A stretch of DNA of 64,000 nt from Hydrocarboniclastica marina (GTDB taxonomy: Bacteria > Pseudomonadota > Gammaproteobacteria > Pseudomonadales > Oleiphilaceae). Positions 1 through 9,476 of the stretch are shown in pieces; within the stretch, counting starts at the first letter, position 1; every line of letters starts with the position of its first letter. A program made the translations under genes and the position numbers. The notes below the pieces were generated by a model. It saw nothing but the letters and a program-made list of their open reading frames with translations, ran no database searches and was not told the DNA's origin. Location: NCBI RefSeq assembly GCF_004851605.1, contig NZ_CP031093.1, positions 310,001 through 374,000 on the forward strand. Reading direction: 5' to 3'.

Positions 1-153
1 GGCCGGACCGCCCTGATTGCAAAGGCGCGCGCTTGGGATGCACTTCGGGAGCGACGCACAGCCCAGCGGGAAAGCCTGGGTAGCACCGATCAGATACTTC
101 GCAATGACGTCTTCATTGATGCCTATGAAAACGCGGGCCAGGAGCAGGGGTGA
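1..153 (+). CDS. C-terminal end of FHA-domain T6SS protein (TagH/Fha-like), partial
   Basis: Frame 1 is open from the window edge to a TGA at 151-153, giving the last 50 residues of a protein that begins outside the window. The tail has a K-A-R-x-W-D segment and ends in F-x-x-A-Y-E, the pattern at the C-terminus of TagH/Fha proteins. These carry an N-terminal FHA phosphothreonine-binding domain and are scaffolds of the threonine-phosphorylation pathway of T6SS. The stop overlaps the next start (TGATG), so the genes are translationally coupled. An FHA gene directly before tssJ is a common T6SS order. The FHA domain itself is not visible, so the call rests on the tail pattern and context. Confidence 0.5.
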   Translation, partial: GRTALIAKARAWDALRERRTAQRESLGSTDQILRNDVFIDAYENAGQEQG

Positions 154-623
154 TGAAAATGAGGTGCAATTGGCCGGGGTTTTTTCTGCTGAGCTTACTC
201 GCGCTGTTAGGAGGATGTGCTATCGCCAACTCGGTTGCTGATCCGGAGACGGCGCTGCGAATCGAGCCCGCGATTAACGTTAATCCTGATATCAAAGACC
301 GCCCGTCGCCTCTGACCATTCGCATTTTTGAGCTTGAGGCGCGGCACTCTTTCCGCGCGGCTGACTTCTTCAAGCTTTATGACGAACCCGAACAGACTCT
401 CGGCTCAGACCTGGTTGCTTCGGAAGATATCGCCGTTCGGCCTGGTCGGGTCTATGAGCATCGGATGAGTCTCAACAAAGAAACCAGATATATCGGTGTT
501 CTGGCGGCTTTCCGCGATATTCAGAATGCCCAGTGGCGGCTTGTCTTCGAGGCTGACCCTCGCGGATATGACGAGGTCAGAATCGCGATCGACCGGCTCA
601 CCATGAAGCTGGAAAGCGACTAA
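153..623 (+). CDS. tssJ: T6SS outer-membrane lipoprotein TssJ
   Basis: TssJ anchors the T6SS trans-envelope complex in the outer membrane and contacts the periplasmic domain of TssM. The 156-residue product has a basic N-terminus, a hydrophobic stretch and a lipobox L-G-G-C near residue 20, so it should be lipidated. The mature part reads as the usual beta-sandwich, with the TssJ segment S-P-L-T-I-R-I-F-E-L and the later F-x-K-L-Y. The ATG at 153 overlaps the preceding stop; a GTG at 150 is in frame but adds only one residue. Genes for TssK, TssL and TssM follow in the same direction. Confidence 0.93.
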   Translation: MKMRCNWPGFFLLSLLALLGGCAIANSVADPETALRIEPAINVNPDIKDRPSPLTIRIFELEARHSFRAADFFKLYDEPEQTLGSDLVASEDIAVRPGRVYEHRMSLNKETRYIGVLAAFRDIQNAQWRLVFEADPRGYDEVRIAIDRLTMKLESD

Positions 624-637
624 CAGGAGTGTCCCTG

Positions 638-1960
638 ATGGAACGTTTGGCCAAAGTCGCATGGTCGGAAGGTATGCTCCTCCGCCCGCAGCATTTTCAG
701 CAGCAGGACAGGTTTCTCTACCACGTCGCTCGCTGGCGGCATGCTCGGCTCTTTCCATACGGCAATGGTCTGTCGGAACTGTCCTTGGATAATCAGGCGC
801 TGGCTCTGGGGCAGGTGAGCATTATCGGCGCGAGCGGTATTCTGCCCGACGGCATGCCTTTTTGCTTTGATCAGCAGGAAAACCTGGTGTTGGAGGTTCC
901 GGCCGACGCCCGGGATGAATTGGTGTACCTGGTGCTTCCTCTCGAAAAACAGGTGGGGGTGAACATTGCGCCGACGGGGGCGAGCCAGATTGCCCGCTAT
1001 GTGCTTAAGGATGTGCCGCTTCTGGACGATGCCGTCGAGGATGGCTATGAAGAAGAGCTGGGCCTGGCCTACCTCAACCCGAGTTTGCGCCTCGGGCGCG
1101 AACCCATGGCAGGCTTTGTCGGTATTCCCATCGCCCGGATCGTTGAAGTTGCCAATGAAAAAGAAGTGAAGCTGGACCGAGGCTTTGTCCCACCCTGCCT
1201 CGACATAGCCTGCTCTCCAACGCTTGCATCGCTCCTAAGCGAGGCTCTGGCGATGGTCACGCAAAGAGCCAAGGCTCTGGCCGTGCGTATGCAAAAAGGG
1301 GCTGAGCAGTCGACGACGCTGTTCGACGTCCTGATGCTGCAAACGCTCAATCGCTGGCAGCCGTCGCTGGAACACCTCCGTGACAGTGCCCAAGTTCACC
1401 CGGAGCGGTTGTATGAGGTCCTCACGGCATTGATAGCTGAAATGGCCACGTTTACGAGGGCTGAAAAACGGCCTCCCGAGCTACCCAGGTATCGTCATGA
1501 CAAACTGACTGAAACGTTCGGAGACCTTGGCGTCGTACTCAGCCAGTCTCTGAGTGCTGTGCTGGAACAGACCGCCGTGGCACTCAAGCTTGAAGAAGCC
1601 CAGTTCGGTATCCGTGTCGCGCCCCTTGGTGACAAGTCGATCCTCAATTCATCTCAGGTAGTTCTCGCTGTACACGCTGACCTGACCACCGAAGAAATCA
1701 GACGGCGGTTGCCGGCCCAGATCAAACTCGGCCCCGTCGAGCACATCCGGGAATTGGTCAATAACCACCTGCCCGGCATTGCCATCAGCGCGCTACCGGT
1801 TGCTCCCAGGCAAATTCCCTACCACGCGGGCTACCACTATTTTCTGCTCGAAAGTCAGGGCGAGCGCTGGCAGCAGTTGAAGCAGAGCGGCGGCCTGGCG
1901 CTGCACATTTCCGGCAATTATCCCGGCCTCGCGCTGGAGTTATGGGCCATAAGGGTTTAG
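638..1960 (+). CDS. tssK: T6SS baseplate-membrane connector TssK
   Basis: TssK is a cytoplasmic trimer linking the baseplate (TssF/TssG/TssE/VgrG) to the TssJLM membrane complex. The 440-residue product opens with the family hallmark W-S-E-G-M-L-L-R-P-Q-H-F-Q-Q-Q and has the usual length of about 440-450. The ATG at 638 is chosen because an AGGAG at 625-629 sits eight bases upstream; an in-frame GTG at 629 overlaps that Shine-Dalgarno sequence. The gene follows tssJ by 14 bases and precedes tssL by 27. No anomaly was seen. Confidence 0.95.
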   Translation: MERLAKVAWSEGMLLRPQHFQQQDRFLYHVARWRHARLFPYGNGLSELSLDNQALALGQVSIIGASGILPDGMPFCFDQQENLVLEVPADARDELVYLVLPLEKQVGVNIAPTGASQIARYVLKDVPLLDDAVEDGYEEELGLAYLNPSLRLGREPMAGFVGIPIARIVEVANEKEVKLDRGFVPPCLDIACSPTLASLLSEALAMVTQRAKALAVRMQKGAEQSTTLFDVLMLQTLNRWQPSLEHLRDSAQVHPERLYEVLTALIAEMATFTRAEKRPPELPRYRHDKLTETFGDLGVVLSQSLSAVLEQTAVALKLEEAQFGIRVAPLGDKSILNSSQVVLAVHADLTTEEIRRRLPAQIKLGPVEHIRELVNNHLPGIAISALPVAPRQIPYHAGYHYFLLESQGERWQQLKQSGGLALHISGNYPGLALELWAIRV

Positions 1961-1987
1961 CCCCGGGCACGCACACAGGGATGTCCA

Positions 1988-3283
1988 ATGAGTGAAAGTA
2001 CTGTTATCAAGCCGCGGCCAGGGGCCCGTCAGCCGCTGCCTCGTCCCGAGCCAGGCACACACAGTGGCGACAAGACAGAGTTGGAGTCGAAACGGCCCCG
2101 ACCAGCGCACGAGCGCTTCCGCATTCCGGCTACACACCTGGGCCCGGTTTGTGATCATGCGTCCAAGCTTCTGTCTCTCGCAGGGCGGCTCGCCGACACG
2201 CGTGAGGTTGACGATGTGGCGAACCTGAAACGCCAATGCACGGCGCTGGTGAGGGAGTATCAGCAAGCCTTGCGGTCAGACGGTTTGCTGCCTGCGACCG
2301 TAGACACTGCGTCTTACTGCACCTGCGCGCTGCTGGACGAACTCGTGCTTAACAGCGAGTGGGGACAATCCGGACATTGGGCTGCAAGTTCTCTGCTGTC
2401 CGAATTTCACTCACAGACCTGGGCCGGAACGCATTTCTTCGAGCTCGTGGACGCGGCCCGTCGTCAGGCCGATGTTGAAATGCTGACTCTGCAGTACCTT
2501 TGCCTCTCCCTCGGGTTCAAAGGCAAGTACCGCATTGAAAACGGTGGTGCTGAGTATCTGGACATTTTGCAGGAGAGCCTCTATCAGCAAATCTGCGCCA
2601 GCCAGAGCCGGCTTACCACCCCATTCGATCGAGACTGGCAGCAGCGCGTGGCACCAGGGCGGTCACTAGCGCAGGGCGTACCCCTGTGGGCCGGAGCTGC
2701 AGTGTGTAGCGTTGTCATGCTGCTAGCCTTCCTGGGCTTGTCTCACAACCTGAGCAGCGCGTCACTACCTATTCTGGAAGAGCTGGCGCATGTTGGGTTG
2801 CCCAGCGCGGCCGAGGCCGATGGGGGGAGCATGGCCGACACACGCTACCTGCAGCAGATTCTGCAAACTGAAGTCGAGCGCGGCCTCGTTGAGCTCAAAG
2901 TTGCTGGCGAAAGGGTTGAGTTGCTAATGGGAAGCGAAGCCCTGTTCTCCTCCGGCGCCGCCGACCTGCGTGAAGACATAATGCCCGTGCTTGCCAAAAT
3001 CTCGCGGGTACTTGAGTCCACCGCTGGCTCCATTCAGGTGATAGGTCACACTGATGATCAGCCCATCGCCACCTCCCGATACCCGTCCAACTGGCACCTT
3101 TCCTTGGCTCGTGCCACTGCCGTGGCAGATTTGCTGGCGGCTACTGCAGATTTGAATGGGCGTTTATGGCCCGAGGGTCGCGGTGCCGCCGAGCCCCGAT
3201 ACGCGAACGACAGCGATGAGAATCGTGCCCGCAACAGACGGGTGGAGATCACCTTGGTTCCAGGGACATTAGGGAAACTTTAA
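1988..3283 (+). CDS. tssL: T6SS inner-membrane protein TssL (DotU/IcmH) with OmpA-like domain
   Basis: TssL is an inner-membrane component that interacts with TssM and TssK. This 431-residue protein has a Pro/Arg-rich cytoplasmic N-terminus (about 1-45), the helical DotU domain (about 50-220), one transmembrane helix near residues 232-254, and a periplasmic OmpA-type peptidoglycan-binding domain from about 300. The last is marked by G-H-T-D-D near 350 and N-R-A-R-N-R-R-V-E-I near 411. This is an 'evolved' TssL that can hold peptidoglycan itself, so no separate TagL is needed. It lies one base before the tssM start. Confidence 0.95.
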   Translation: MSESTVIKPRPGARQPLPRPEPGTHSGDKTELESKRPRPAHERFRIPATHLGPVCDHASKLLSLAGRLADTREVDDVANLKRQCTALVREYQQALRSDGLLPATVDTASYCTCALLDELVLNSEWGQSGHWAASSLLSEFHSQTWAGTHFFELVDAARRQADVEMLTLQYLCLSLGFKGKYRIENGGAEYLDILQESLYQQICASQSRLTTPFDRDWQQRVAPGRSLAQGVPLWAGAAVCSVVMLLAFLGLSHNLSSASLPILEELAHVGLPSAAEADGGSMADTRYLQQILQTEVERGLVELKVAGERVELLMGSEALFSSGAADLREDIMPVLAKISRVLESTAGSIQVIGHTDDQPIATSRYPSNWHLSLARATAVADLLAATADLNGRLWPEGRGAAEPRYANDSDENRARNRRVEITLVPGTLGKL

Positions 3284-3284
3284 G

Positions 3285-6200
3285 ATGAAAAGCATGGCAT
3301 GGATACGCCGGCTGGGAGCAATGGTGACGCTGCGCGGGCTCTTCCTGGCGCTTGGCGTTGTGGCTGTACTTCTCCTTATCTGGTACGGCGGCCCTTTAGT
3401 CGCGGTAGCAGGTTGGGCGCCGCTGGAGTCAGGGCCGGCGCGGGCGATTTTTCTCCTGCTTCTGGTCGTTGGTTGGCTGGGGCGCCACCTTTGGCAGCTC
3501 AAGCGCCTGCGCCAGGACAATGAGAAGGTCGTCAGCGAGATGATGGTCGGTAATGAAAAGGACGCGCTACTGAAGGAGGAGGTGGATACCCAGCGGGAAC
3601 GAATGCGCGAGGCTCTTAGCCTGATTAAAAAGTGGCGGCCGGGCACCCTGAGTTCGGTGTATCAGCTGCCCTGGTACATGATTATCGGCGCCCCGGGGTC
3701 CGGCAAGTCCACGGCATTGCTGAACTCAGGCCTTGAATTCCCGCTCAAGGATGAGATGGGTATCGACGCGGTGAGGGGTGTGGGTGGTACGCGTTATTGC
3801 GATTGGTGGTTCACCAACCGAGCGGTCATCATCGACACCGCGGGCCGCTACACCACTCAGGAAAGCGCCGACAAACGCGACGCCCGTGGCTGGAACTCAT
3901 TTCTCGGTCTTCTTAAAAAGTACCGGCCACGCCAGCCGATAAACGGGGTCATTCTCTCAGTCAGCGTGGCAGACCTTCTGGAGCAGACACCGACCGAGCA
4001 ATTGCTCCATGCCCGGGCGTTAAAGCAACGCGTCCAGGAGCTTAAGAATCGCCTGGGAGTGATTTTCCCGGTCTATCTGGTGCTGACCAAATTCGACCTG
4101 CTGGAAGGGTTCACCGACACCTTCGGGATGCTTTCGGAGCAGGAAAGGGAAGAAGTTTTCGGGATTACCTTTGAGCTAGAGTCCGTTAGCGATTCCAAAT
4201 CATTGCCAGTCGTCTTCGAGCAGGAGTTTAACGGCTTTCTCGAGCGGCTCAGCCAGTTCCTTCTGCACCGTCTGCAGCAGGAGCGCACTCCGCTGACGCG
4301 GCGGCGCATCTATCAGTTCCCCAAACAGGCGGCCCTTCTCCAAGCGCCGCTATGGAACCTCGTCAAGGAAGTGTTCTTCCCTTCAGCCTACGAGGACGTG
4401 CCGCTTATTCGTGGCATCTATATGGTGTCGTCGGAGCAGGGTAAGCAACCCTTCGATAAAGTTTCTCAGTTGGTTGATGGCCAGTTTAGCCTGAAAACGG
4501 TCAAGCCAGCCGTGACTCCTGCACTTGCCCAGGATGGTTTTTTTCTGCGCCGGTTATTCGACAGAATAATTTTCGCTGAACATGGTCTGGCAACAACAGA
4601 GAGCCGTAAAGAGCGACGATTCGTCTGGGCGCGGCGGGGTACCTTCGCTGCAATGGTGGTAGTCACTCTAGGCGCAAGTGCTGCCGGATACATGAGTTTT
4701 CAGTGGAACGCAGGCTTGCTGGAGGAGTACCAGCAGGAGACGGCGGAGCTGAAGATAGAGCTCAGTCAGCCTCAACTGGACTGGATCAGGCTTGATGCCC
4801 TTCTGACCAAGGCCGCAAGTATGCCCGGGGTGCTGGATGCGCCGTTACCGGAGGGTGGTCCGCGTCAGTTAGGGCTTTACCAGGGTGATGCGCTGGCCGA
4901 GGAGGCGGAAGGCGCATACGGTCGCCTGCTACAGGGTCGCTTCGGGGGCATGCTGAAGGAAACCCTCGAGATCGAAATTGGGCGCAATCTTGGAAACCTT
5001 GAGTATCTGTATGAGACGCTCAAAACCTACCTCATGCTTGGCGACCCGCAGTATCTCGACAGAGATCAGGTGCACGCCTGGCTCGGATTCATTCTTTCCC
5101 GACAGCTTGCCGGCCAGATAAATACAGAGACTCGTGAGTCGCTGCTTCAGCATTCGCGACACTACCTGGACACCGAAGCGCCTATGCCAACTGACGCGGG
5201 GCTGATAGCCCGGGCCCGTCAGGAACTGACCGCCTTGCCGCTGGCCGAGCGCGCGTACCAGCGGATCAAGGTTGACGCGTCGCAGTCACGTTTGCCGGAC
5301 TTTCGGTTACCCATGGTCATGGGCTCGGTGGCCGAATTGGTGTTCGAGCGGCGCTCCGGCGCTAGCCTAAGGGAGGGTGTGCCCGGGCTGTATACGTTAA
5401 ACGGTTATAGAGCACTGTTTGAACCGGAAAAGAACAAACTCGTCGGCCGCCTGCTGGAGGACTCCTGGGTCTATGGCGAAGGTGCCAAGGATTTCGGAAC
5501 CCTTGATGAGAACGAAATCATGGCCGGAGTGGAGGAGCGTTACTTCCGCGACTACGTCCACTACTGGCAGGGTTTTTTGAAAGACTTGCGTGTCAAGCCC
5601 TTCAGCGATCAACGCGGGGGTATGCGGGTAGCGCAGCTCCTGGCTGGCCCGGAAGCGCCGCTTGCCCGTCTGCACGCAGCAGTCAAGCACAACACCACGT
5701 TAACCCGAGAGAGCCCCGAGAGCGTCGCCCTTCAGGCAGCTGCAGGTGTTGCAAAAAACCGCGCAACGCAGCGTCAGCAAGAACTGGGTAACCTGATGGG
5801 CATGATGTCTGGTGAAGAGGCGCCCGAGCCCACGTTCGTAGACCAGACTTTCGACGGGATAAACGAACTGGATTCAGGCGCCCTGGAAGACATTCAGGCC
5901 CATGCAGGGCTAATAGCCCGGTATCTTGAAGAGCAGAGCGCTGGCAGGCCAGATGCCCTGACGACAGTGACGCGATCTCAGTTCGATGAGGCTATAAAGG
6001 GCGTTTTCAGCACGGCCAATCAAACCGATCCGGATTTTCTGCCCTCGCTTCTCGGCGGCTTTGTGAATGACTCCAGACGACTTGTCAAGGTATCGGTAAC
6101 GCGCAAACTCAACGATATCTGGCGTTCAACGGTCTACGCAGACTATAAGAAAGCTATCGCGGGGCATTATCCCTTCGTTGCTGAATCGGACTCTGAAGTA

Positions 6201-6794
6201 GCTCTGATGGATTTCGCCAACTTCTTCGGCTATGGCGGGGTGCTCGACAGATTTTTTGAAGATCATCTGCAGGGCCACGTGGACACCGATCGATCCCCCT
6301 GGCGTCTTACCAGCGACGTCGGCATAAATCAGAGCAGTCTGCGCCTTTTTGAAAGTGCAGTGCGTATCCGCGAGGCATTTTTTGCGCCCGGGAGCCGTCA
6401 GCCGAGCGTATCGTTCACGTTGACGCCTGTTTACCTGGACAGTCGAGTGGCTCAGGTACTGCTGGAGATGGACGGGCAGGTGCTGGTCTACCGTCATGGG
6501 CCACCTCGCCCCGTTGTATTCACCTGGCCGAAAGGCTCAGGTTCGGGTACCACCCGGCTTGCTGTCACCCCGGTTGACGACACAGGTCGGTCGGTTCAGA
6601 CAACGTATCAGGGGGCCTGGTCTTTGTTCCGTATGTTACGCGATACGGGCGGTATGGCCGGCGGCGCCCGGCAACAGAATATCGAAATTGCCCTGGATAA
6701 GTACCTCGCCAACCTCGAACTGGTCACTGAGTCGGTCAAACACCCCTTTAACACCGCCATGCTGGAAAGTTTCCGGCTACCGCCCACGCTCTAA
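3285..6794 (+). CDS. tssM: T6SS inner-membrane ATPase-like protein TssM (IcmF)
   Basis: TssM spans the inner membrane and its periplasmic arm reaches TssJ, forming the channel core. The 1169-residue product has two N-terminal membrane helices (about 15-38 and 48-66) and a cytoplasmic NTPase domain with an intact Walker A G-A-P-G-S-G-K-S-T at 135-143 and a Walker B-like V-I-I-D-T-A-G-R. A third helix lies near 451-472 and a large periplasmic IcmF region follows. The start one base after the tssL stop has an AGGGA upstream. Retention of the Walker A lysine suggests nucleotide binding, which is not conserved in every TssM. Confidence 0.96.
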   Translation: MKSMAWIRRLGAMVTLRGLFLALGVVAVLLLIWYGGPLVAVAGWAPLESGPARAIFLLLLVVGWLGRHLWQLKRLRQDNEKVVSEMMVGNEKDALLKEEVDTQRERMREALSLIKKWRPGTLSSVYQLPWYMIIGAPGSGKSTALLNSGLEFPLKDEMGIDAVRGVGGTRYCDWWFTNRAVIIDTAGRYTTQESADKRDARGWNSFLGLLKKYRPRQPINGVILSVSVADLLEQTPTEQLLHARALKQRVQELKNRLGVIFPVYLVLTKFDLLEGFTDTFGMLSEQEREEVFGITFELESVSDSKSLPVVFEQEFNGFLERLSQFLLHRLQQERTPLTRRRIYQFPKQAALLQAPLWNLVKEVFFPSAYEDVPLIRGIYMVSSEQGKQPFDKVSQLVDGQFSLKTVKPAVTPALAQDGFFLRRLFDRIIFAEHGLATTESRKERRFVWARRGTFAAMVVVTLGASAAGYMSFQWNAGLLEEYQQETAELKIELSQPQLDWIRLDALLTKAASMPGVLDAPLPEGGPRQLGLYQGDALAEEAEGAYGRLLQGRFGGMLKETLEIEIGRNLGNLEYLYETLKTYLMLGDPQYLDRDQVHAWLGFILSRQLAGQINTETRESLLQHSRHYLDTEAPMPTDAGLIARARQELTALPLAERAYQRIKVDASQSRLPDFRLPMVMGSVAELVFERRSGASLREGVPGLYTLNGYRALFEPEKNKLVGRLLEDSWVYGEGAKDFGTLDENEIMAGVEERYFRDYVHYWQGFLKDLRVKPFSDQRGGMRVAQLLAGPEAPLARLHAAVKHNTTLTRESPESVALQAAAGVAKNRATQRQQELGNLMGMMSGEEAPEPTFVDQTFDGINELDSGALEDIQAHAGLIARYLEEQSAGRPDALTTVTRSQFDEAIKGVFSTANQTDPDFLPSLLGGFVNDSRRLVKVSVTRKLNDIWRSTVYADYKKAIAGHYPFVAESDSEVALMDFANFFGYGGVLDRFFEDHLQGHVDTDRSPWRLTSDVGINQSSLRLFESAVRIREAFFAPGSRQPSVSFTLTPVYLDSRVAQVLLEMDGQVLVYRHGPPRPVVFTWPKGSGSGTTRLAVTPVDDTGRSVQTTYQGAWSLFRMLRDTGGMAGGARQQNIEIALDKYLANLELVTESVKHPFNTAMLESFRLPPTL

Positions 6795-6804
6795 GGATTG
6801 GCCT

Positions 6805-7476
6805 ATGTCCTGGGGATATCTCGGGAAAGTACCTAATCGCGGCGATTTTATCGCGCACAACGTTTTGCCGGCGACGCGGGATCTGTTGTTCGAATGGTGC
6901 CAGTCGACCCTCGCGGTCAGCCGCGAGCAGCTTGGTCAAGAATGGCTCGAGGTATATCTCACCTCGCCCATATGGCATTTCAGCGCCGGGCCGGGAACCA
7001 TCGGTTCCACCGGTGTGATTGGCACCATGATTCCTTCGGTCGATCGGGTCGGGCGGCACTTCCCCTTTATGGTGCTGGCAGAATACGTTGGCGCCGGGCT
7101 CGACGCCTGGCTTCAGTCACAGTGGTCCTCAACCATGGAGGAGCTGGTGCTAGCGGTACTGGAGGATGACTGGAACGAGCAGGACTGGCAGCGGCGTCTG
7201 AGCAACGTAGAACATCCCGTGGCTGTCGCCTCAAGGCTGCGCTGGCCCGCGGGTGACGGCAATTCAGTAATCCCGGGCGTTGCCCGTGAGACGGACTGGC
7301 TGCGAGCACTACTGGAACGGGACAACGGCATGGCGTTGTGGTGGACCCAGGGCTCAATGTCGGTAGAGCCCGTGACACTGCTGACTGACGGGCTTCCGAA
7401 GGTAGGCCAGTTCGTGTCAATGCTGGCGGGGCAGTGGGAGCGCCACGGCTGGCAGCAGGGAGAGCTGGTCGACTGA
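6805..7476 (+). CDS. tagF: T6SS post-translational regulator TagF
   Basis: TagF represses T6SS assembly in systems with an Fha/PpkA/PppA pathway. The 223-residue product begins S-W-G-Y-L-G-K-V-P-N-R-G-D-F, the family's typical opening (G-x-G-K-x-P-x-x-G-D-F), and contains the conserved W-H-F-S-A-G-P-G region near residue 55. The frame is open farther upstream, into tssM, but the ATG at 6805 follows an AAGGA at the tssM stop and matches the family N-terminus. The 3' end overlaps pppA by one base (TGATG), so both regulators are probably made together. Confidence 0.92.
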   Translation: MSWGYLGKVPNRGDFIAHNVLPATRDLLFEWCQSTLAVSREQLGQEWLEVYLTSPIWHFSAGPGTIGSTGVIGTMIPSVDRVGRHFPFMVLAEYVGAGLDAWLQSQWSSTMEELVLAVLEDDWNEQDWQRRLSNVEHPVAVASRLRWPAGDGNSVIPGVARETDWLRALLERDNGMALWWTQGSMSVEPVTLLTDGLPKVGQFVSMLAGQWERHGWQQGELVD

Positions 7477-8261
7477 TGAAGATGATCCTTACGTCGGCCA
7501 GTTTCACCCATCGGGGCGGAGTTCGGGCACACAACGAGGATGCCTTCCTTGAAGCACCTCAATCTGGACTGTGGCTCGTCGCAGATGGCATGGGTGGCTA
7601 TGACGCTGGCGACGTCGCTAGTCAACTCATCTGTAACACAGTAGCACGTAAGCTCAACGATACAGCTGATCCCTTGACAGCGGGCGAGCTGGAGCAGTCG
7701 CTACACTACGCTAATCGCCGTATTCGTCAGTACGGCGCCGAAGTGCTGGGCGGAAAGACGCTAGGCTCAACCGTCGCGGCCCTCTTGATTGAAGCTGGGC
7801 AGTACCATCTATTCTGGGCGGGAGACAGTCGCTGTTACAGGGCTCGGTCCCATAAGCTGATTCAGCTGTCCCGAGACCACAGTCAGGTCGCTGACATGGT
7901 CGAGCAAGGCATTCTACGAGCTGATCAAGCTGACAATCACCCTCTGGCTCATGTTATCACCCGTGCGCTTGGGGTAGATCCGCAGATTGAGCTCGACTAC
8001 CGCACCGGCGAGGTGGCTGACGGTGATCTTTTTCTGCTCTGCACAGACGGTGTAAGCAAGGAGTTCACCTCGGATCAGCTAGGGGCTTTAGCCAGCGCGG
8101 ACAGTATTGACGACGCTAGCTTGGCTATCATGCACTCGGCACTGGTTAACAAATGCAACGATAATATCACCTGTATTATTGTTAACGTAAAAGAGGGCTG
8201 CTATAGTCCGCTCAGTTCAGCTCAGATTGAGGATGCAACTATCCCAATCTGCAGGCGATGA
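7476..8261 (+). CDS. pppA: PP2C-type serine/threonine phosphatase PppA
   Basis: PppA removes phosphate from the FHA protein (and other T6SS targets), opposing the PpkA kinase. The 261-residue product has the PP2C motifs in order: R-x-H-N-E-D-A near residue 20, L-V-A-D-G-M-G-G-Y with the metal-binding Asp near 38, W-A-G-D-S-R near 113, S-R-D-H-S near 130, L-L-C-T-D-G-V near 190 and C-N-D-N-I-T near 225. The ATG overlaps the tagF stop. The 3' third looks richer in A/T than neighbouring T6SS genes. No PpkA gene is adjacent, which is unusual because kinase and phosphatase are normally neighbours; it may lie upstream of the window. Confidence 0.93.
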   Translation: MKMILTSASFTHRGGVRAHNEDAFLEAPQSGLWLVADGMGGYDAGDVASQLICNTVARKLNDTADPLTAGELEQSLHYANRRIRQYGAEVLGGKTLGSTVAALLIEAGQYHLFWAGDSRCYRARSHKLIQLSRDHSQVADMVEQGILRADQADNHPLAHVITRALGVDPQIELDYRTGEVADGDLFLLCTDGVSKEFTSDQLGALASADSIDDASLAIMHSALVNKCNDNITCIIVNVKEGCYSPLSSAQIEDATIPICRR

Positions 8262-8297
8262 CGTGATGGACCACGAAGATAGGCGCAGGATAGCCGC

Positions 8298-9434
8298 ATG
8301 AACGCCAGAGTTCCCTTCTTTTTCGATGCTGACTCTCTGTTAGCCGATATCTCCGCGAAGCATCCCTGCGGGGATGACACCCGTGAAGACTCGTCTCCGT
8401 CATCTCCATATTTTAATCTGAAAGACTTGCGAAATCAGGCGAGAGCTCTTGAACGTCAGGTTCTCGGTGACGAGGATGTGCTTCAGGTGCCGCAATGGCG
8501 GCAACTCGCAGACGCCATTCCCGCGGTTCTGACCGAGCGAAGCAAGGACCTCGAATTTGTCGCCTGGTATATCGAGGCCCTATGCCGAGAGCACGGTTTT
8601 GCAGGGCTGTCGCAAGGCTTCGACCTGGCCCGCACCCTTATTGAAACACGCTGGGACGCGCTCTATCCCCAGCCTGACGAAGAGGGTCTGGAGACCCGCA
8701 TTGCACCTCTGGTCGGCCTCAATGGCGTCGACGCTGAAGGCACCCTGATTCAACCAATCCTGTCGATCACGCTGTTCCAGAGCCCGGCCCTCGGTGATTA
8801 CGCGACCTGGCACGCTGAACAGGCATCCGAGGTAAACCGGCTCGAAGCGTCCAAGGCACAGCTGCGCATAAAAGCCGGGGCCGCTTCTTTGGAAGACCTT
8901 GAGCAGGCCGTACGCGAGACGCCGATTGAATCGTTACTGGCGGTTTCCGACGCGATCGACGCGGCGCTGCATTCATTTGCCACGCTCTCCGATGTCATGG
9001 ACGCAGCAATGGCGGCCCCCCAGCCGACGACGCACATCCGTCAGGCCCTCGAGCGCTGCAAGAGTGTGCTCGTTCACCATGCCGGTAAGCGCCTTGATCA
9101 GGCCCGGGCACTGGTGCAGTCGCAGGCAGCTGCCGTCCAGGCCGGGGAAGGTGCGGATCAGTCGAGGGGCGATGCGACCGGGATCCCTTCTGGTTCAGAC
9201 CCTATTCAGATAGCCATCCAAAGCCGAAACCATGCACTGGAACAGTTGCGCAGGCTTTCGGATTTTTTCCGTCAGACAGAACCCCATTCGCCGGTTTCCT
9301 ATGCCATCGGCCAGGCCATTCGCTGGAGCGAACTGCCTCTGCCCGAGTTGATGCAGGAGTTGATCGCCGATAGCGGAGCCCGAGAAGGATTTTGCCGAAT
9401 CACCGGCGTGCCCGCCCCGGAAGGTCGGGAGTAG
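8298..9434 (+). CDS. tssA: T6SS cap/baseplate protein TssA (ImpA)
   Basis: TssA proteins prime baseplate and tail assembly and may stay at the sheath end or base. This 378-residue protein has the ImpA N-terminal domain, with P-C-G-D-D near residue 24, the Y-x-x-L-K-D-L-R-x-Q segment, L-E-F-V-A-W-Y-I-E-A-L and W-D-x-L-Y-P near 117. The C-terminal half is a helical region ending with the P-I-Q-x-A-I-x-S-R-x-x-A segment and S-P-V-S-Y-A-I-x-x-A-I-R-W. A CAGGA lies upstream of the ATG. It starts 36 bases after pppA and 42 before tssB. Confidence 0.92.
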   Translation: MNARVPFFFDADSLLADISAKHPCGDDTREDSSPSSPYFNLKDLRNQARALERQVLGDEDVLQVPQWRQLADAIPAVLTERSKDLEFVAWYIEALCREHGFAGLSQGFDLARTLIETRWDALYPQPDEEGLETRIAPLVGLNGVDAEGTLIQPILSITLFQSPALGDYATWHAEQASEVNRLEASKAQLRIKAGAASLEDLEQAVRETPIESLLAVSDAIDAALHSFATLSDVMDAAMAAPQPTTHIRQALERCKSVLVHHAGKRLDQARALVQSQAAAVQAGEGADQSRGDATGIPSGSDPIQIAIQSRNHALEQLRRLSDFFRQTEPHSPVSYAIGQAIRWSELPLPELMQELIADSGAREGFCRITGVPAPEGRE

Positions 9435-9476
9435 GCGACTGAAATCCGCAAACACGAAGTCATAGGAGACATTGAA